NCBI GenBank assembly: GCA_002716625.1
Contig: PBAS01000017.1
Coordinates: forward strand, 84,910 to 148,909
Direction: 5' to 3'
From: Phycisphaeraceae bacterium
GTDB lineage: Bacteria; Planctomycetota; Phycisphaerae; Phycisphaerales; Phycisphaeraceae
Length of the DNA stretch: 64,000 bases
A program made the position numbers and the translations under genes. Of the stretch, positions 35,159 through 44,830 are shown piece by piece; position 1 is the first letter of the stretch; every line of letters begins with the position of its first letter. Below the pieces are notes generated by a model that worked only from the letters and a program-made list of their open reading frames with translations, ran no database searches and was not told the origin of the DNA.

Positions 35159-35851
35159 CTAGACTTGGGGCACATCAATCTTGGGGCACCACTTGGCCAA
35201 CGAGCAATCATTACACAGTGGTTTTCGTGCACTACAGACTTGCCGTCCATGGTAGATCAGTAAGTGTGCGAGCATTGTCCATTTTTTTGAATCAAAAAGA
35301 GCCATTAGATCCTTCTCTACTTTTTTAGGGTCCGTCTGCTGGGAAAAACCCAAGCGGCGGCTAAGGCGGCCGATATGGGTATCGACCACTACTCCAACAT
35401 TGATATCAAATGCATTACCAAGAACCACATTGGCAGTTTTACGTGCCACCCCCTTGAGTTTGAGGAGTTCTTCCATCGATCGAGGAACCTTCCCCCCGTG
35501 ATTCTCATGGATTGTCTGGCTGGCAGCGATGATGGATTTGGCTTTGTTGCGGTAGAAGCCGGTGGAGTGGATGATGGTTTCCAACTCTGATTGCTTTGCG
35601 CAAGACATGGCTTTGGGTGAAGGGAATTTTTTAAATAGCAATGGTGTAACCATGTTGACGCGAATATCGGTGCACTGTGCAGAGAGAATGGTCGCCACCA
35701 GCAGTTGGAAGGGGTTTTTGTGGTATAGGGCGCACGTCGCATCGGGATAAAGGCGTTGAAGCCGAGTGTATATCTGGTTGGCACGCTTCTTGTCTGGTGC
35801 CGAAACGGGCGTGCCTGGGAGTTCCTTTTGCCTTGCTTTTGCCGTCGCCAT
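35159..35851 (-). CDS. nth: Endonuclease III
   Basis: The 230-residue protein is a DNA glycosylase/AP lyase for oxidised pyrimidines. The helix-hairpin-helix is LLKLKGVARKTANVVLGNAF, which includes the catalytic Lys of the family. The catalytic Asp lies in VVDTHIGRLSRRLG. The C-terminal 4Fe-4S site is intact with spacing C-x6-C-x2-C-x5-C in CSARKPLCNDCSLAKWC. An N-terminal extension of about 20 residues is rich in Lys and Ala. The start is ATG 35851. It lies 63 bases after moaE in the same direction. Confidence 0.95.
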   Translation of the reverse strand: MATAKARQKELPGTPVSAPDKKRANQIYTRLQRLYPDATCALYHKNPFQLLVATILSAQCTDIRVNMVTPLLFKKFPSPKAMSCAKQSELETIIHSTGFYRNKAKSIIAASQTIHENHGGKVPRSMEELLKLKGVARKTANVVLGNAFDINVGVVVDTHIGRLSRRLGFSQQTDPKKVEKDLMALFDSKKWTMLAHLLIYHGRQVCSARKPLCNDCSLAKWCPKIDVPQV

Positions 35852-35914
35852 AATGAATCGATTTAAAGGTTTGAAAGTGTATGCCGGTTAACTCCATCAC
35901 GTAGTATTTGGCTG

Positions 35915-36430
35915 TTATGTGGAGACAGTTGGGACGTGCTTTGAGTGGATGCAGCATCCTTGGGCAAATGTTCGGCCATTTTCCCATATCTCATGCTTCC
36001 AGATTGGAAGACGTTGTTTGATTTGGTCAATTGCGTGCCGGCACGCTGAAAATGCTTCCTTGCGATGGGGGGTGGCGATCTGAACGACTACACTTGCCTC
36101 CCCAGGCAGGATTGGGCCTTGGGCGTGTACCAGTCGTACCGCTTGGCAACCGAATTGTCGAGTGGTTTCCAAGGCGATTTCCATTAAAATCTTTTTGGCC
36201 ATTGGCGCATAAACCTCGTACTCAAGCCGTTTGAGAATTCCGAATTGCCGGTGGTTTGCATGGCGTGTGCGGCCCGCGAAAACTGCTTCAGCGCCACAGG
36301 CCTTTGGCCAATCCAAGTGGGTTACTGAAACGGGCCCGGATTGCAAGCTGACTTCGATATGCGTATCGGCTGGCTTCGATATTGAATTGGGTGCAGTTTC
36401 TTCAGAATCTTGGTGTAAGGCTTCAGGCAT
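35915..36430 (-). CDS. moaE: Molybdopterin synthase catalytic subunit
   Basis: The 171-residue product matches MoaE, which transfers sulfur from MoaD to precursor Z. Recognised parts are ACGAEAVFAGRTRHANHR, LKRLEYEVYAPMAKKIL, VRLVHAQGPILPGEASVVVQ and PHRKEAFSACRHAIDQIKQR, with the conserved Lys in LPIWKHEIWENG. An N-terminal extension of about 35 residues precedes the domain. ATG 36430 is preferred, with GTG 36454 as alternative; neither has a clear Shine-Dalgarno. No other molybdopterin gene is in the window, so moaE stands alone here. Confidence 0.93.
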   Translation of the reverse strand: MPEALHQDSEETAPNSISKPADTHIEVSLQSGPVSVTHLDWPKACGAEAVFAGRTRHANHRQFGILKRLEYEVYAPMAKKILMEIALETTRQFGCQAVRLVHAQGPILPGEASVVVQIATPHRKEAFSACRHAIDQIKQRLPIWKHEIWENGRTFAQGCCIHSKHVPTVST

Positions 36431-36752
36431 GGGTTGGATTGTACTATTGAACACAGTTGTGGTGTATATCTAGAAGTACCACAGGTGCCTTGATGGTCAA
36501 GAAATCCCCGCTGTTTTATTTGGCGCATGGCTGATCATTAGCTTGCGCGTAACCGGTTCGTGAGGTTTGCTATCCCCATAAAAACGCAACGGTCATGCTG
36601 TGGCGGTTCCTGGAAGATCGTGGCTTTGGTGTTTTATAACCGATATCACAATATGTATTTACAGGAAAGTTTCTCTGAAAGTCCATATTTTGAGTCGGCG
36701 GGTTTGTCCATCGCGGTTCTGTACGGGGAATGAGATGCTGGGGTCCCATCCA
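36431..36752. other. Intergenic region between moaE and mutS
   Basis: About 300 bases upstream of moaE and downstream of mutS, both on the minus strand. They should hold the moaE promoter and the mutS transcript end. I see no hairpin with a T-run and no supported small gene. Confidence 0.4.
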
Positions 36753-39404
36753 TTACGAGGAGTCTTCCGTTAGAGATTGGCGGAGTTTGACCAGCGTATC
36801 AAAGGCCTCCAAGGGGCTGATTTGTTCCAGTTCAAGGCCTCGTAATTTGTCGATCACAGGGTGGTCTAAATACTGAGTGAACAAACTAAACTGGTCCACC
36901 TCTTTCTTGACAGGGGGCTTGGCTTGACTGTTTTTCGTAGGTGTTTTGTGGCTAATCGCCAGCTGGGTCAGGAGTTCATCTGCCCGATCCGTCACGCCGC
37001 TTGGAATGCCCGCAATCTTTGCCACGTGGATGCCGTAACTTTGATCCGCCGCGCCGGGCACAATGCGATAGAGGAACACAATCTCGTCCTTCCATTCACG
37101 GACCGTTACATGCAGGTTGGTTACATTATCGAATTGTTCATCGAGCGATGTTAATTCGTGATAGTGCGTGGCAAAGAGCGTTCTACAGCCTCGGCTGGCT
37201 AGGTATTCAGCGATGGCCCATGCCAGCGACAAACCATCAAGCGTGCTCGTACCCCGTCCGATTTCATCAAGAATAACCAAACTAGCCGGTGTTGCATGAT
37301 GGCAAATATTGGCAGTTTCCGTCATTTCCACCATGAACGTTGACTGTCCGGCGTGTAGTTCATCACTGGCACCTACACGCGTAAAGATCCGATCGCACAG
37401 GCCGATGGTTGCTTCGGAAGCTGGAACAAAGCTGCCCGTATGAGCCATTAGGACAATCAGTGCGGCCTGTCTAATGTAGGTTGACTTGCCACCCATATTG
37501 GGGCCCGTGATGAGTGCGAGCGTAGGATCGCTACGAAGTGGTTCACTACCGAGAATGAGATCATTAGGTACGAATCGATCAGTCAATACGGTGTCAAGCA
37601 CTGGATGTCGCGCATCCTTGAGAGAAAGCACTGGTTTGTCAGCCATCTGGGGTTGCACATAGTGGCGGCGTGATGCGGTTGAGGCGAAGCAAGCTAGAAC
37701 ATCAAGTTCCGCGACGAGTTGAGCGAACAAGTAAAGCTGCGGTAGATAGTCCTGCGCCATGTCACTTAGTTGAGTAAACAGCTCTTGTTCCCGCGAGATG
37801 GCTTTTTGTTCTGCAGTGAGCACCTTGCCTTCATATTCCTTGAGTGGCGGAGTGATAAATCGTTCAGCATTCTTTAGGGTTTGCTTGCGGGTCCACTCGA
37901 CTGGTGCACGATCTCGGTTGGCGGAACTCAGCTCGATGTAAAATCCAAAGACCTTGTTGTACCCAACTTTCAAGTTGGTTATCCCGGTCTGCTCAACAAG
38001 CTCTTTTTGGTAGTTTGCGAGCCAGGTATGGCTGTCATGTTGAAGTCTGCGGTATTCATCGAGTTGCGTATCGACACCATCACGGATGAGACCCCCCTCA
38101 CGCAGGTGGGCAGGTGCTGCACTAATGCACATGTTGCCGATCTGGTTGCCCAATTCTGTTAATGGTTGCGAGACATTGACTAGCTGGCGTTCATATTCCT
38201 CCAGATGACCTTGGGCTTGGATCACCTGTGCGAGGGAGGATGCTTGCGTTGCACTATGTCCCAACGCCACCAAGTCACGCGGTGAGGCCCTCCCAACGGC
38301 AATCCGGCTGACCATGCGTGGGATATCCTGGATTGCGTCCAGTTCACGCTGCAAGGAATTTCGGCACTGACTATTGTCGACGAGGCAACTAACGACCTTT
38401 TGACGCTTTTCAATTGGTTTGCGTTGAGACAGTGGATAGCACAACCAGTGACGAAGCAGCCGTTTGCCCATCGCCGTACAGCAGTCTTGCAAAACTCCAA
38501 GTAGACTTCCTTCTGTACTGCCGGTTCGAATCGTGCGTTCAACCTCGAGGCTCTGGAGGGAGATGTGATCTATGACCATATGATCAATACGTCGAAATTG
38601 CTTGGGCGCCTGAAGGTGGGGAATGCGATCAATTTGAGATCCATCCTCAGCCCGTTGTGTTTCATGGAGATAATGGATGATGGCTGCGGCTGGACCGAGG
38701 GCGGGGTTATCATCTTCTAATCCAAAGCCGACTAGGGTCTTCACCTGGCATTGACTTTGAAGTATTTCCACGGCCTGCTTTTGGCCGAATTGCCATTCCG
38801 GACGTGCCACGGCGGCACATTCAAGTCGGTTGATCAGGGTTTTTGCCGCCGGTGGTCTCTGCCCGTCATCACTGACAGCATAAAGCAGTTCACTAGGTCC
38901 AATGCGTACTGCTTCATCGCTCAGTTCATCGGGTCCAAATGTGCCCAGTTGAAAGGTGCCGGTGCTCAACTCCACCCAGGCCAGTGATACGCAACCACTA
39001 CGGCCAAATACGATGGCTGCCAAGGGGTTGTCTTTGGCTTCATCAAGCAAACCTTCATCGGTTAATGTGCCAGGGGTTACGATACGCGTCACGTCACGTT
39101 TAACGACGCCTTTGGCGACTTTAGCATCTTCTACCTGGTCGCAAACAGCGACGCGATGGCCAGCCCCGATCATTCGGTGGAGATAACCATCTACTGCGTG
39201 GTATGGCACGCCCGCCATGGGTACGCCTTCTGTGCGCTGGGTCAATGCGACGCCGAGTACGTTATGTGCCAGTTTGGCATCATCATGAAACATTTCATAG
39301 AAATCGCCCATCCGAAAGAACAGCACGCAGTCTGGATGCCGCTCTTTAAACCGGTGAAACTGGCGCATGGCCGGTGTATCGTTGGGTCTGCTACGTTTGG
39401 ACAC
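36753..39404 (-). CDS. mutS: DNA mismatch repair protein MutS
   Basis: The 883-residue protein has the standard MutS domain order. The mismatch-recognition domain has CVLFFRMGDFYEMFHDDA, where F-x-E stacks on the mispair. The connector, lever and clamp follow. The C-terminal ATPase has the Walker A LITGPNMGGKSTYIRQAA, Walker B SLVILDEIGRGTSTLDG and the following ATHYHELTSL. The start is GTG 39404, since no in-frame ATG lies upstream before the region shared with priA. It is divergent from priA across 75 bases. Confidence 0.96.
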   Translation of the reverse strand: MSKRSRPNDTPAMRQFHRFKERHPDCVLFFRMGDFYEMFHDDAKLAHNVLGVALTQRTEGVPMAGVPYHAVDGYLHRMIGAGHRVAVCDQVEDAKVAKGVVKRDVTRIVTPGTLTDEGLLDEAKDNPLAAIVFGRSGCVSLAWVELSTGTFQLGTFGPDELSDEAVRIGPSELLYAVSDDGQRPPAAKTLINRLECAAVARPEWQFGQKQAVEILQSQCQVKTLVGFGLEDDNPALGPAAAIIHYLHETQRAEDGSQIDRIPHLQAPKQFRRIDHMVIDHISLQSLEVERTIRTGSTEGSLLGVLQDCCTAMGKRLLRHWLCYPLSQRKPIEKRQKVVSCLVDNSQCRNSLQRELDAIQDIPRMVSRIAVGRASPRDLVALGHSATQASSLAQVIQAQGHLEEYERQLVNVSQPLTELGNQIGNMCISAAPAHLREGGLIRDGVDTQLDEYRRLQHDSHTWLANYQKELVEQTGITNLKVGYNKVFGFYIELSSANRDRAPVEWTRKQTLKNAERFITPPLKEYEGKVLTAEQKAISREQELFTQLSDMAQDYLPQLYLFAQLVAELDVLACFASTASRRHYVQPQMADKPVLSLKDARHPVLDTVLTDRFVPNDLILGSEPLRSDPTLALITGPNMGGKSTYIRQAALIVLMAHTGSFVPASEATIGLCDRIFTRVGASDELHAGQSTFMVEMTETANICHHATPASLVILDEIGRGTSTLDGLSLAWAIAEYLASRGCRTLFATHYHELTSLDEQFDNVTNLHVTVREWKDEIVFLYRIVPGAADQSYGIHVAKIAGIPSGVTDRADELLTQLAISHKTPTKNSQAKPPVKKEVDQFSLFTQYLDHPVIDKLRGLELEQISPLEAFDTLVKLRQSLTEDSS

Positions 39405-39479
39405 GTTTACGATGGTACTAAGGGCTAAAAGTGATGCATAGTCGGGGTCAATATTTCCAGCGGGGTATACTCACGCAGA

Positions 39480-41888
39480 ATGTCGCTCTTATTTGAGACA
39501 TATCCGGCATCAGCCCCAATTACGGGCTACGCACAGGTGGCCTTGGAGCAGGGCGTCGACATTGCTCCAGATGGTCTCACATATGGAATCCCAGCCCCAA
39601 TCAGCGACCTGCAGATCGGTGAGCGGGTGATCGTCCCGCTGGGCCGCGGCAACAAGCCCACAACAGGTTATATCACAGCAATTGACAAGCAAAGTGGTCT
39701 TGAAAAGGTCAAGCCCATCAAGTGCCGTGATCCACGGAGGATTTCGCTGACATCGGATCTGATTGAACTAGCCCGGTGGCTGGGGGCCTATTACTGCTGT
39801 CCACTTGGCATGGTATTTGCCACCATGCTTCCGGCCGCGGTTAAGCGTGGTATTGGACGGGTCGTTCAGCTTCAAGTTCGGTTAAGTGAAACGGAATTGT
39901 CGTCAGAAATCGTCAAACTTACCAAGCTTCAGAAGAAGGTCCTTGAAGCATCGAGGGAGTTAGCCGACAAAGGCGTGGCCTGGGTGGAGCATCGCAGGCT
40001 TGCGGACTACGCCGGAGCCAAAACAGCCATGCCTGTTAAGCAGCTCATTGACAAACAAGTGCTGATTGCACGTCGACAGATGACTGTACGTGCCAGCAGT
40101 TACGACACCCCCAAGCCGGAAGCTGCCGCGCGAATAGATGATGGAATACTGAGTGATGCACAACGTTATGCTATCGAACAGATTATTCATAGCGCTGAGC
40201 GAGGATTTTCTGTTCACCTGTTGCATGGTGTAACGGGTAGCGGCAAGACCGAAGTATATCTTCGTGTACTTGAGAGTGTGTGTTGCGTGTCGAAAAATGA
40301 AGGCAATGGTAATTCATCGCGACAACTCGGCGCAATTATTCTGGTGCCAGAAATAGCACTGACGCCACAGACCGTTGCAAGGTTTGAAGCTCGATTTGAT
40401 GATGTTGCGGTTTTGCATTCAGCGTTAACGTCATCACAACGTCATGAACAATGGCGACGTATCCGCGACGGTCACGCCAAGGTCGTGGTAGGAGCGCGTT
40501 CCGCAATTTTCGCGCCCTTGCCCCATGTGGGTCTGATTATTGTTGATGAAGAGCACGACACGAGCTACAAGCAGGATCAACTGCCTCGCTACCATGCACG
40601 TGACGTGGCAGTTCGGCGGGCACAAATCCTCGGTATTCCAGTGGTTCTTGGCTCGGCAACGCCGAGCCTTGAGAGTTATCACAATGCCACGGCGATCCTC
40701 AATGCAGGTCCAATTAAGCAGGACAAAGAAAACGACTCATTACATCAACACATCGTGACAGTGTCCTGCAGTCGGTACAACCTGCTGCAGTTGCCCAATC
40801 GAATCACCGGGTTTGAACTCCCCAAAGTCCAGATCGTTGACATGGTTGAAGAACGCCGGAGTCGCCGTGGCGTGCATCTACTTAGTCGCAGGTTAGAGGA
40901 TTTACTGAAGTATACATTGCGACAAAAAAGCCAAGCTCTACTACTGCTCAATCGTCGTGGTTTTGCCAACTACATCGCGTGCCCGGATCAGCGTTGTGGG
41001 TGGTTAATGTCATGCGATTTTTGTGATGCCAGCGTGGTCTACCACAAGGATAAATCCTTGCCTTCTGGGGGTTATGTTCAGTGTCACCACTGTGGTGCGG
41101 AGCAACTGCTGCCTCGACATTGCCCGATTTGTAGAAAAAGGGTTACGACCTTTGGGCTTGGAACCCAGCGTGTCGAGGAGGAGATCACGAGAAAGTTTCC
41201 TGAGATTAAGGTGGCGAGAATGGATTCAGATACGATGCGTAGGGGTCTTGATTACCAAAGTACACTGGAGTCATTTCACAAAGGGCAAATTGATGTGTTA
41301 ATCGGCACTCAGATGATTGCCAAAGGTTTAGATTTTCCAAATGTGCGGATGGTGGGTGTGATTAGTGCGGATACAGCTTTGCACATGCCGGATTTCCGTG
41401 CTGCCGAACGGACATTCCAAATAATCGCCCAGGTTTCCGGCCGGGCCGGGCGTGGTGATAAACCGGGGATTGTGGTGGTACAAACCTTCAATGCGCAGGA
41501 TGAGGTGATCCAATTAGCGGCTAAGCATGACTACGAATCTTTTGCTGCTCGCGAACTTGCACTGCGGAGCGCAGTAGAACTTCCGCCAATTTGCCGCATG
41601 GCCCGTATCGTGGTTCGCCATCAAGATCATCGTATTGGTTTTCAACTTGCGACTGAATTGGCCGAGCACCTCAATGTTTTTAACCAGCAGCATAGATATG
41701 AGATCAAACTGCACGGGCCAATGCCCTGTCCCATTTCAAGGATAGCGGGCTTTTTTCGCCATCAGATTGAGTTGGTTGCCCGGGATGCGGCAGCACTGCA
41801 GGGGCTCATGACAGATTTACGCAATGCCAAGCTACTGCATGCGGACGGTCGTACTGCGGTGGATGTAGATCCAGTTGAGTTGATGTAA
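39480..41888 (+). CDS. priA: Primosomal protein N', replication restart helicase
   Basis: The 802-residue protein unwinds stalled forks and loads the replication machinery. The N-terminal DNA-binding domain precedes a superfamily 2 helicase with Walker A LLHGVTGSGKTEVYLRVLES and DEEH box LIIVDEEHDTSYKQDQ. The inserted zinc-binding domain has eight Cys in the order CPDQRCGWLMSCDFC and CHHCGAEQLLPRHCPIC. Motif V/VI lies in IGTQMIAKGLDFPNVRMVGV and QVSGRAGRG. The start is ATG 39480. It is divergent from mutS, so both repair genes share a short control region. Confidence 0.96.
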   Translation: MSLLFETYPASAPITGYAQVALEQGVDIAPDGLTYGIPAPISDLQIGERVIVPLGRGNKPTTGYITAIDKQSGLEKVKPIKCRDPRRISLTSDLIELARWLGAYYCCPLGMVFATMLPAAVKRGIGRVVQLQVRLSETELSSEIVKLTKLQKKVLEASRELADKGVAWVEHRRLADYAGAKTAMPVKQLIDKQVLIARRQMTVRASSYDTPKPEAAARIDDGILSDAQRYAIEQIIHSAERGFSVHLLHGVTGSGKTEVYLRVLESVCCVSKNEGNGNSSRQLGAIILVPEIALTPQTVARFEARFDDVAVLHSALTSSQRHEQWRRIRDGHAKVVVGARSAIFAPLPHVGLIIVDEEHDTSYKQDQLPRYHARDVAVRRAQILGIPVVLGSATPSLESYHNATAILNAGPIKQDKENDSLHQHIVTVSCSRYNLLQLPNRITGFELPKVQIVDMVEERRSRRGVHLLSRRLEDLLKYTLRQKSQALLLLNRRGFANYIACPDQRCGWLMSCDFCDASVVYHKDKSLPSGGYVQCHHCGAEQLLPRHCPICRKRVTTFGLGTQRVEEEITRKFPEIKVARMDSDTMRRGLDYQSTLESFHKGQIDVLIGTQMIAKGLDFPNVRMVGVISADTALHMPDFRAAERTFQIIAQVSGRAGRGDKPGIVVVQTFNAQDEVIQLAAKHDYESFAARELALRSAVELPPICRMARIVVRHQDHRIGFQLATELAEHLNVFNQQHRYEIKLHGPMPCPISRIAGFFRHQIELVARDAAALQGLMTDLRNAKLLHADGRTAVDVDPVELM

Positions 41889-41949
41889 GTTAAGTGTCCG
41901 GCGGTTATGAGGTGGATTGATAAGATCCGGGTCACCTGTGAATTTTCTG

Positions 41950-42729
41950 TTATCCTTCGCCAAACAGTCCTCTTCCAATCCTTAGGACATTGGCTCCATA
42001 TTCAATCGCAACCTCAAAATCGTTGGTCATGCCCATTGAAAGGACATTGAAGTGACCGTCTGAAATTCCTTCTTTGTCGATTTCCTCGAAGATTTCTGCC
42101 ATGCGTGAAAAGGCCGGACGTGTTTCTTCTGGATCATTGGTCATTGGAGCCATGGCCATCAGGCCCCGTAATCGCAGGTGCATCATGGTGTCAATCTGTT
42201 CGGCCAGATGGATGGCTGCAGGCGCCAGGACACCGGATTTTCCGGCTTCACCACTGACATTAACCTGTAATAAGACGTCAACTACTCGGTCCATCCGTGT
42301 TGCAACCCCATGCACCTCTTCTGCCAGGCGAAGACTGTCGACGCTGTGAATTAGCTTTACCAGCGGAACCACCTGTTTAACCTTATTACGCTGCAGATGG
42401 CCAAACATATGCCACCGAACTTCAGACGGTATCGACGGTTGATCAGGGTTTGTAGCGGTTACCCGCCTCAAGGCACGTCTGCGGCTTAGGAACTCTTCAA
42501 GTTGGGCAACTCGTTGGCTAAGATGTTGCGCCCGGTTTTCGCCAAAATCGACGTGTCCCATCTCGACCAAGGCGCGAATTTGGTCTGGGCTCGCAGTTTT
42601 AGTGACGGCGACTATATGGATTGAATCCGGGTGCCGCCCTGCGCGGGTAGCTGCCTGTGCCACGCGATCCATTACACGCCGATAGGCATCTTTTACATCT
42701 GCTGTCGCTGCGATACGTGTTGAACTCAT
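41950..42729 (-). CDS. YggS/PLPBP-family pyridoxal-phosphate homeostasis protein
   Basis: The 259-residue protein has the alanine-racemase N-terminal barrel. The PLP Lys is in IVAVTKTASPDQIRALVEMG. DFGENRAQHLSQR and WHMFGHLQRNKVKQVVPLV are hallmark segments. The phosphate-binding end reads LSMGMTNDFEVAIEYGANVL followed by RIGRGLFG. A 20-residue insertion after LEEFLSRRRALR is unusual for the family. It lies 18 bases downstream of a DedA gene, in the same direction. The family helps control intracellular PLP and has no known enzyme activity. Confidence 0.93.
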   Translation of the reverse strand: MSSTRIAATADVKDAYRRVMDRVAQAATRAGRHPDSIHIVAVTKTASPDQIRALVEMGHVDFGENRAQHLSQRVAQLEEFLSRRRALRRVTATNPDQPSIPSEVRWHMFGHLQRNKVKQVVPLVKLIHSVDSLRLAEEVHGVATRMDRVVDVLLQVNVSGEAGKSGVLAPAAIHLAEQIDTMMHLRLRGLMAMAPMTNDPEETRPAFSRMAEIFEEIDKEGISDGHFNVLSMGMTNDFEVAIEYGANVLRIGRGLFGEG

Positions 42730-42747
42730 GGGGTGGAGGATAGGCGA

Positions 42748-43419
42748 TCAGACAGTCGAAGACAATCTGCCACGATCCTGGCGCCCTGTTGTGGATTTTC
42801 TTTTGCGACGCATCATTCTGAATACCAAAATTGCTCCAATGATCACCACAATGCAGAGCACAATGGCAAACTGCCCAATACCAGCCCATTGGCGAGCTTT
42901 TTCAAATTGATCAGCGCCGAAGAAACCCAACAGGACAAGCGTTGGCACGCTTAGCAGTGCAGCGATCCCATCACACAGGAGCATCTTCCAAAATGATATT
43001 TTGCATGCACCGGCAGTGAACCAGACTGCAGCACGAACCGCTGGCAGAAAGCGAGCTGCTATCAATGTCTTCCCCCCGTGACGTTGGAAGTAGCCTTCAG
43101 CTTTGACCATTCGTTTTTCGGTCAGATAGTAGCGAAGCAGAGGCAGTCTGGGCACGTGATGGCCATATCGTCTTCCCAAGAAAAAGATCATTAAGTCTGC
43201 GCCAAGAACGAACAGAAAAGTCAAGATAATCATGGGTATCAAGCTAGCGTGTCCGTGATGGCAGAGGATGCCGCCAGCCAGTAATGGGATGTCTTCGGGC
43301 ATGGGCAGGCCCAGTCCACTAGCTAACAGCAGGCCGCACACGATTACATAGCACAGCACATCGCCCCAGGAAAGGCTCTGTGCTATTGCTGTTAAAAAGG
43401 CTAAAAGATCTTCGACCAT
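42748..43419 (-). CDS. DedA-family membrane protein
   Basis: The 223-residue protein has four to five membrane helices and the DedA/SNARE-associated domain. Signatures are SGLGLPMPEDIPLLAGGIL, LGADLMIFFLGRRYG, RHGGKTLIAARFLPAVRAAV and WFTAGACKISFWKML. The Arg in RFLPAVR and the acidic residue in the first re-entrant loop are conserved. DedA proteins act in undecaprenyl-phosphate or phospholipid flipping. A carrier-recycling role would suit a genome making lipid-linked glycans, but that is inferred. The C-terminus is basic and cytoplasmic. Confidence 0.93.
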   Translation of the reverse strand: MVEDLLAFLTAIAQSLSWGDVLCYVIVCGLLLASGLGLPMPEDIPLLAGGILCHHGHASLIPMIILTFLFVLGADLMIFFLGRRYGHHVPRLPLLRYYLTEKRMVKAEGYFQRHGGKTLIAARFLPAVRAAVWFTAGACKISFWKMLLCDGIAALLSVPTLVLLGFFGADQFEKARQWAGIGQFAIVLCIVVIIGAILVFRMMRRKRKSTTGRQDRGRLSSTV

Positions 43420-43490
43420 GGATGAATTATTCAGGCAAGTGGTTTTGTCGGGTTAAGTTCAGACGCAAGATCCTACCGCCTGTCCGAATC

Positions 43491-44795
43491 TTATTGATGC
43501 TTCTTAAGCCATTCCAGCGCTTCTTCGCGTGACGCGATGGTCCTATCCAATTGCGCATCGTACACCAAGTTCAGTAATCGACTAAATGCAGGTCCCGGTT
43601 TTAGCCCCAGTCGTATCAGGTCATCACCACTGGCCAGCGGTGGTGGCGAAACGCCTTGCTTGAGGAGTTCTTGCTTATGTCGGCGGATGGTCTTACGCAA
43701 CTGGGCCATACCCGAGAAACGTAGGGCTTCGGCGAGGGGCCAAGAATCTTGCCAAGGCATACTGGCCAATAGGCGTTTTTGACCTGAAACGGACTGACTG
43801 CGCCATGCAAGTATCTTTGGAAGCATCACAAGGCTGTTTTGAAAAGCATCGCGGTGTTCATTACTTAGGCATAGCATTTTACGCCATCGTTTTGCAAGTT
43901 CAGGTAAATGTTGCTGTGTATATTCATTGAGTTGCGTCGCTAATTCATCGATGGAATTAACGCGGTCTTGTCTTGTTAGTTTTTCCAGAATATGGCGATC
44001 CAATGCCCATGCCGCCAATGTTACAACAAACTGAATCGAGCCTCCAAGGTTGTTGAGGGTGGTGAGCCGACTCATTGTCGGTGGTTCATTGAGAAGTGGC
44101 GCATCAAGGCCCAGGTGTTCGATTAGTTGAACTGCCAATGCGGCCCGTGGTCCGCTGAACATAGACAGGATCTCCTGCCCGATTCTTTCCCGGCTAATTT
44201 CAGATAACTTCGAATGATGTTGGACGATTGCTGCTGTTGTGCGGTGTTCTAATGTGAATCCAAATCGAGTAGAGAATCTCACGGCTCGTAACATCCTTAA
44301 ATAATCTTCACCAAATCGTGTTTTAGGTTCACCAATCGCGCGAATGATTCCAGCGCGAAGGTCTGCTTGGCCGCCAATGAAATCAATCACCTTTCCCGAA
44401 ATAGGATCCTCAAACAGCCCGTTAATGGTAAAATCACGACGCTGCGCATCGTGTTCTGCGTCAGAAAATGACACGTGCTGTGGGCGACGTCCGTCCTGGT
44501 AGCCCCACTCCGTTCGAAAAGTTGCTACTTCAATCCGTATGCGGCCAATGCGGACCAAAACGACGCCGAAAGCCTCACCTACATAGCGAGTATTATGAAA
44601 CAGCTTTCGTACATTCTTTGGCTCTGCATTCGTTGCGACATCGAAGTCTTTGGGTTCGACGCCAAGAAGTCGATCACGAACGCAGCCACCTGCCAGATAG
44701 GCGATAAAGCCTTTGTTTTGGAGCGCCTGCACGATTGATATGGCGGCTCGCCGCCCTTCACTGGGAACTTGTGGTGTGTTGCTAGCCGCTTTCAT
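43491..44795 (-). CDS. Polynucleotide adenylyltransferase/CCA tRNA nucleotidyltransferase family (PcnB-like)
   Basis: The 434-residue protein has the class II nucleotidyltransferase head. GGCVRDRLLGVEPKDFDVAT supplies the G-G-x-x-R and D-x-D metal sites. VGEAFGVVLVRIGRIRIEVA, RRDFTINGLFEDPISG and GEPKTRFGEDYLRMLRAVRF are further family signatures. The C-terminal half is helical with several basic segments, and there is no HD domain. The length and R-F-x-x-D-x-L-R-M-L-R-A motif fit both PcnB and tRNA CCA enzymes, and the two cannot be separated by eye. ATG 44795 is used rather than TTG 44801. Confidence 0.9.
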   Translation of the reverse strand: MKAASNTPQVPSEGRRAAISIVQALQNKGFIAYLAGGCVRDRLLGVEPKDFDVATNAEPKNVRKLFHNTRYVGEAFGVVLVRIGRIRIEVATFRTEWGYQDGRRPQHVSFSDAEHDAQRRDFTINGLFEDPISGKVIDFIGGQADLRAGIIRAIGEPKTRFGEDYLRMLRAVRFSTRFGFTLEHRTTAAIVQHHSKLSEISRERIGQEILSMFSGPRAALAVQLIEHLGLDAPLLNEPPTMSRLTTLNNLGGSIQFVVTLAAWALDRHILEKLTRQDRVNSIDELATQLNEYTQQHLPELAKRWRKMLCLSNEHRDAFQNSLVMLPKILAWRSQSVSGQKRLLASMPWQDSWPLAEALRFSGMAQLRKTIRRHKQELLKQGVSPPPLASGDDLIRLGLKPGPAFSRLLNLVYDAQLDRTIASREEALEWLKKHQ

Positions 44796-44830
44796 TTGCA
44801 AGAGTGTATCTCAGGATCTGACTGAGCAGG

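Noticed and set aside
34810..35250. Open frame of 146 codons on the minus strand
   Set aside because: It overlaps the end of nth in another frame, is rich in Ser, Thr and Arg, and shows no domain or family feature.
38521..38537. tRNA T-arm-like GGTTCGAATC
   Set aside because: It lies inside mutS coding sequence and no acceptor or anticodon stem can be built around it.
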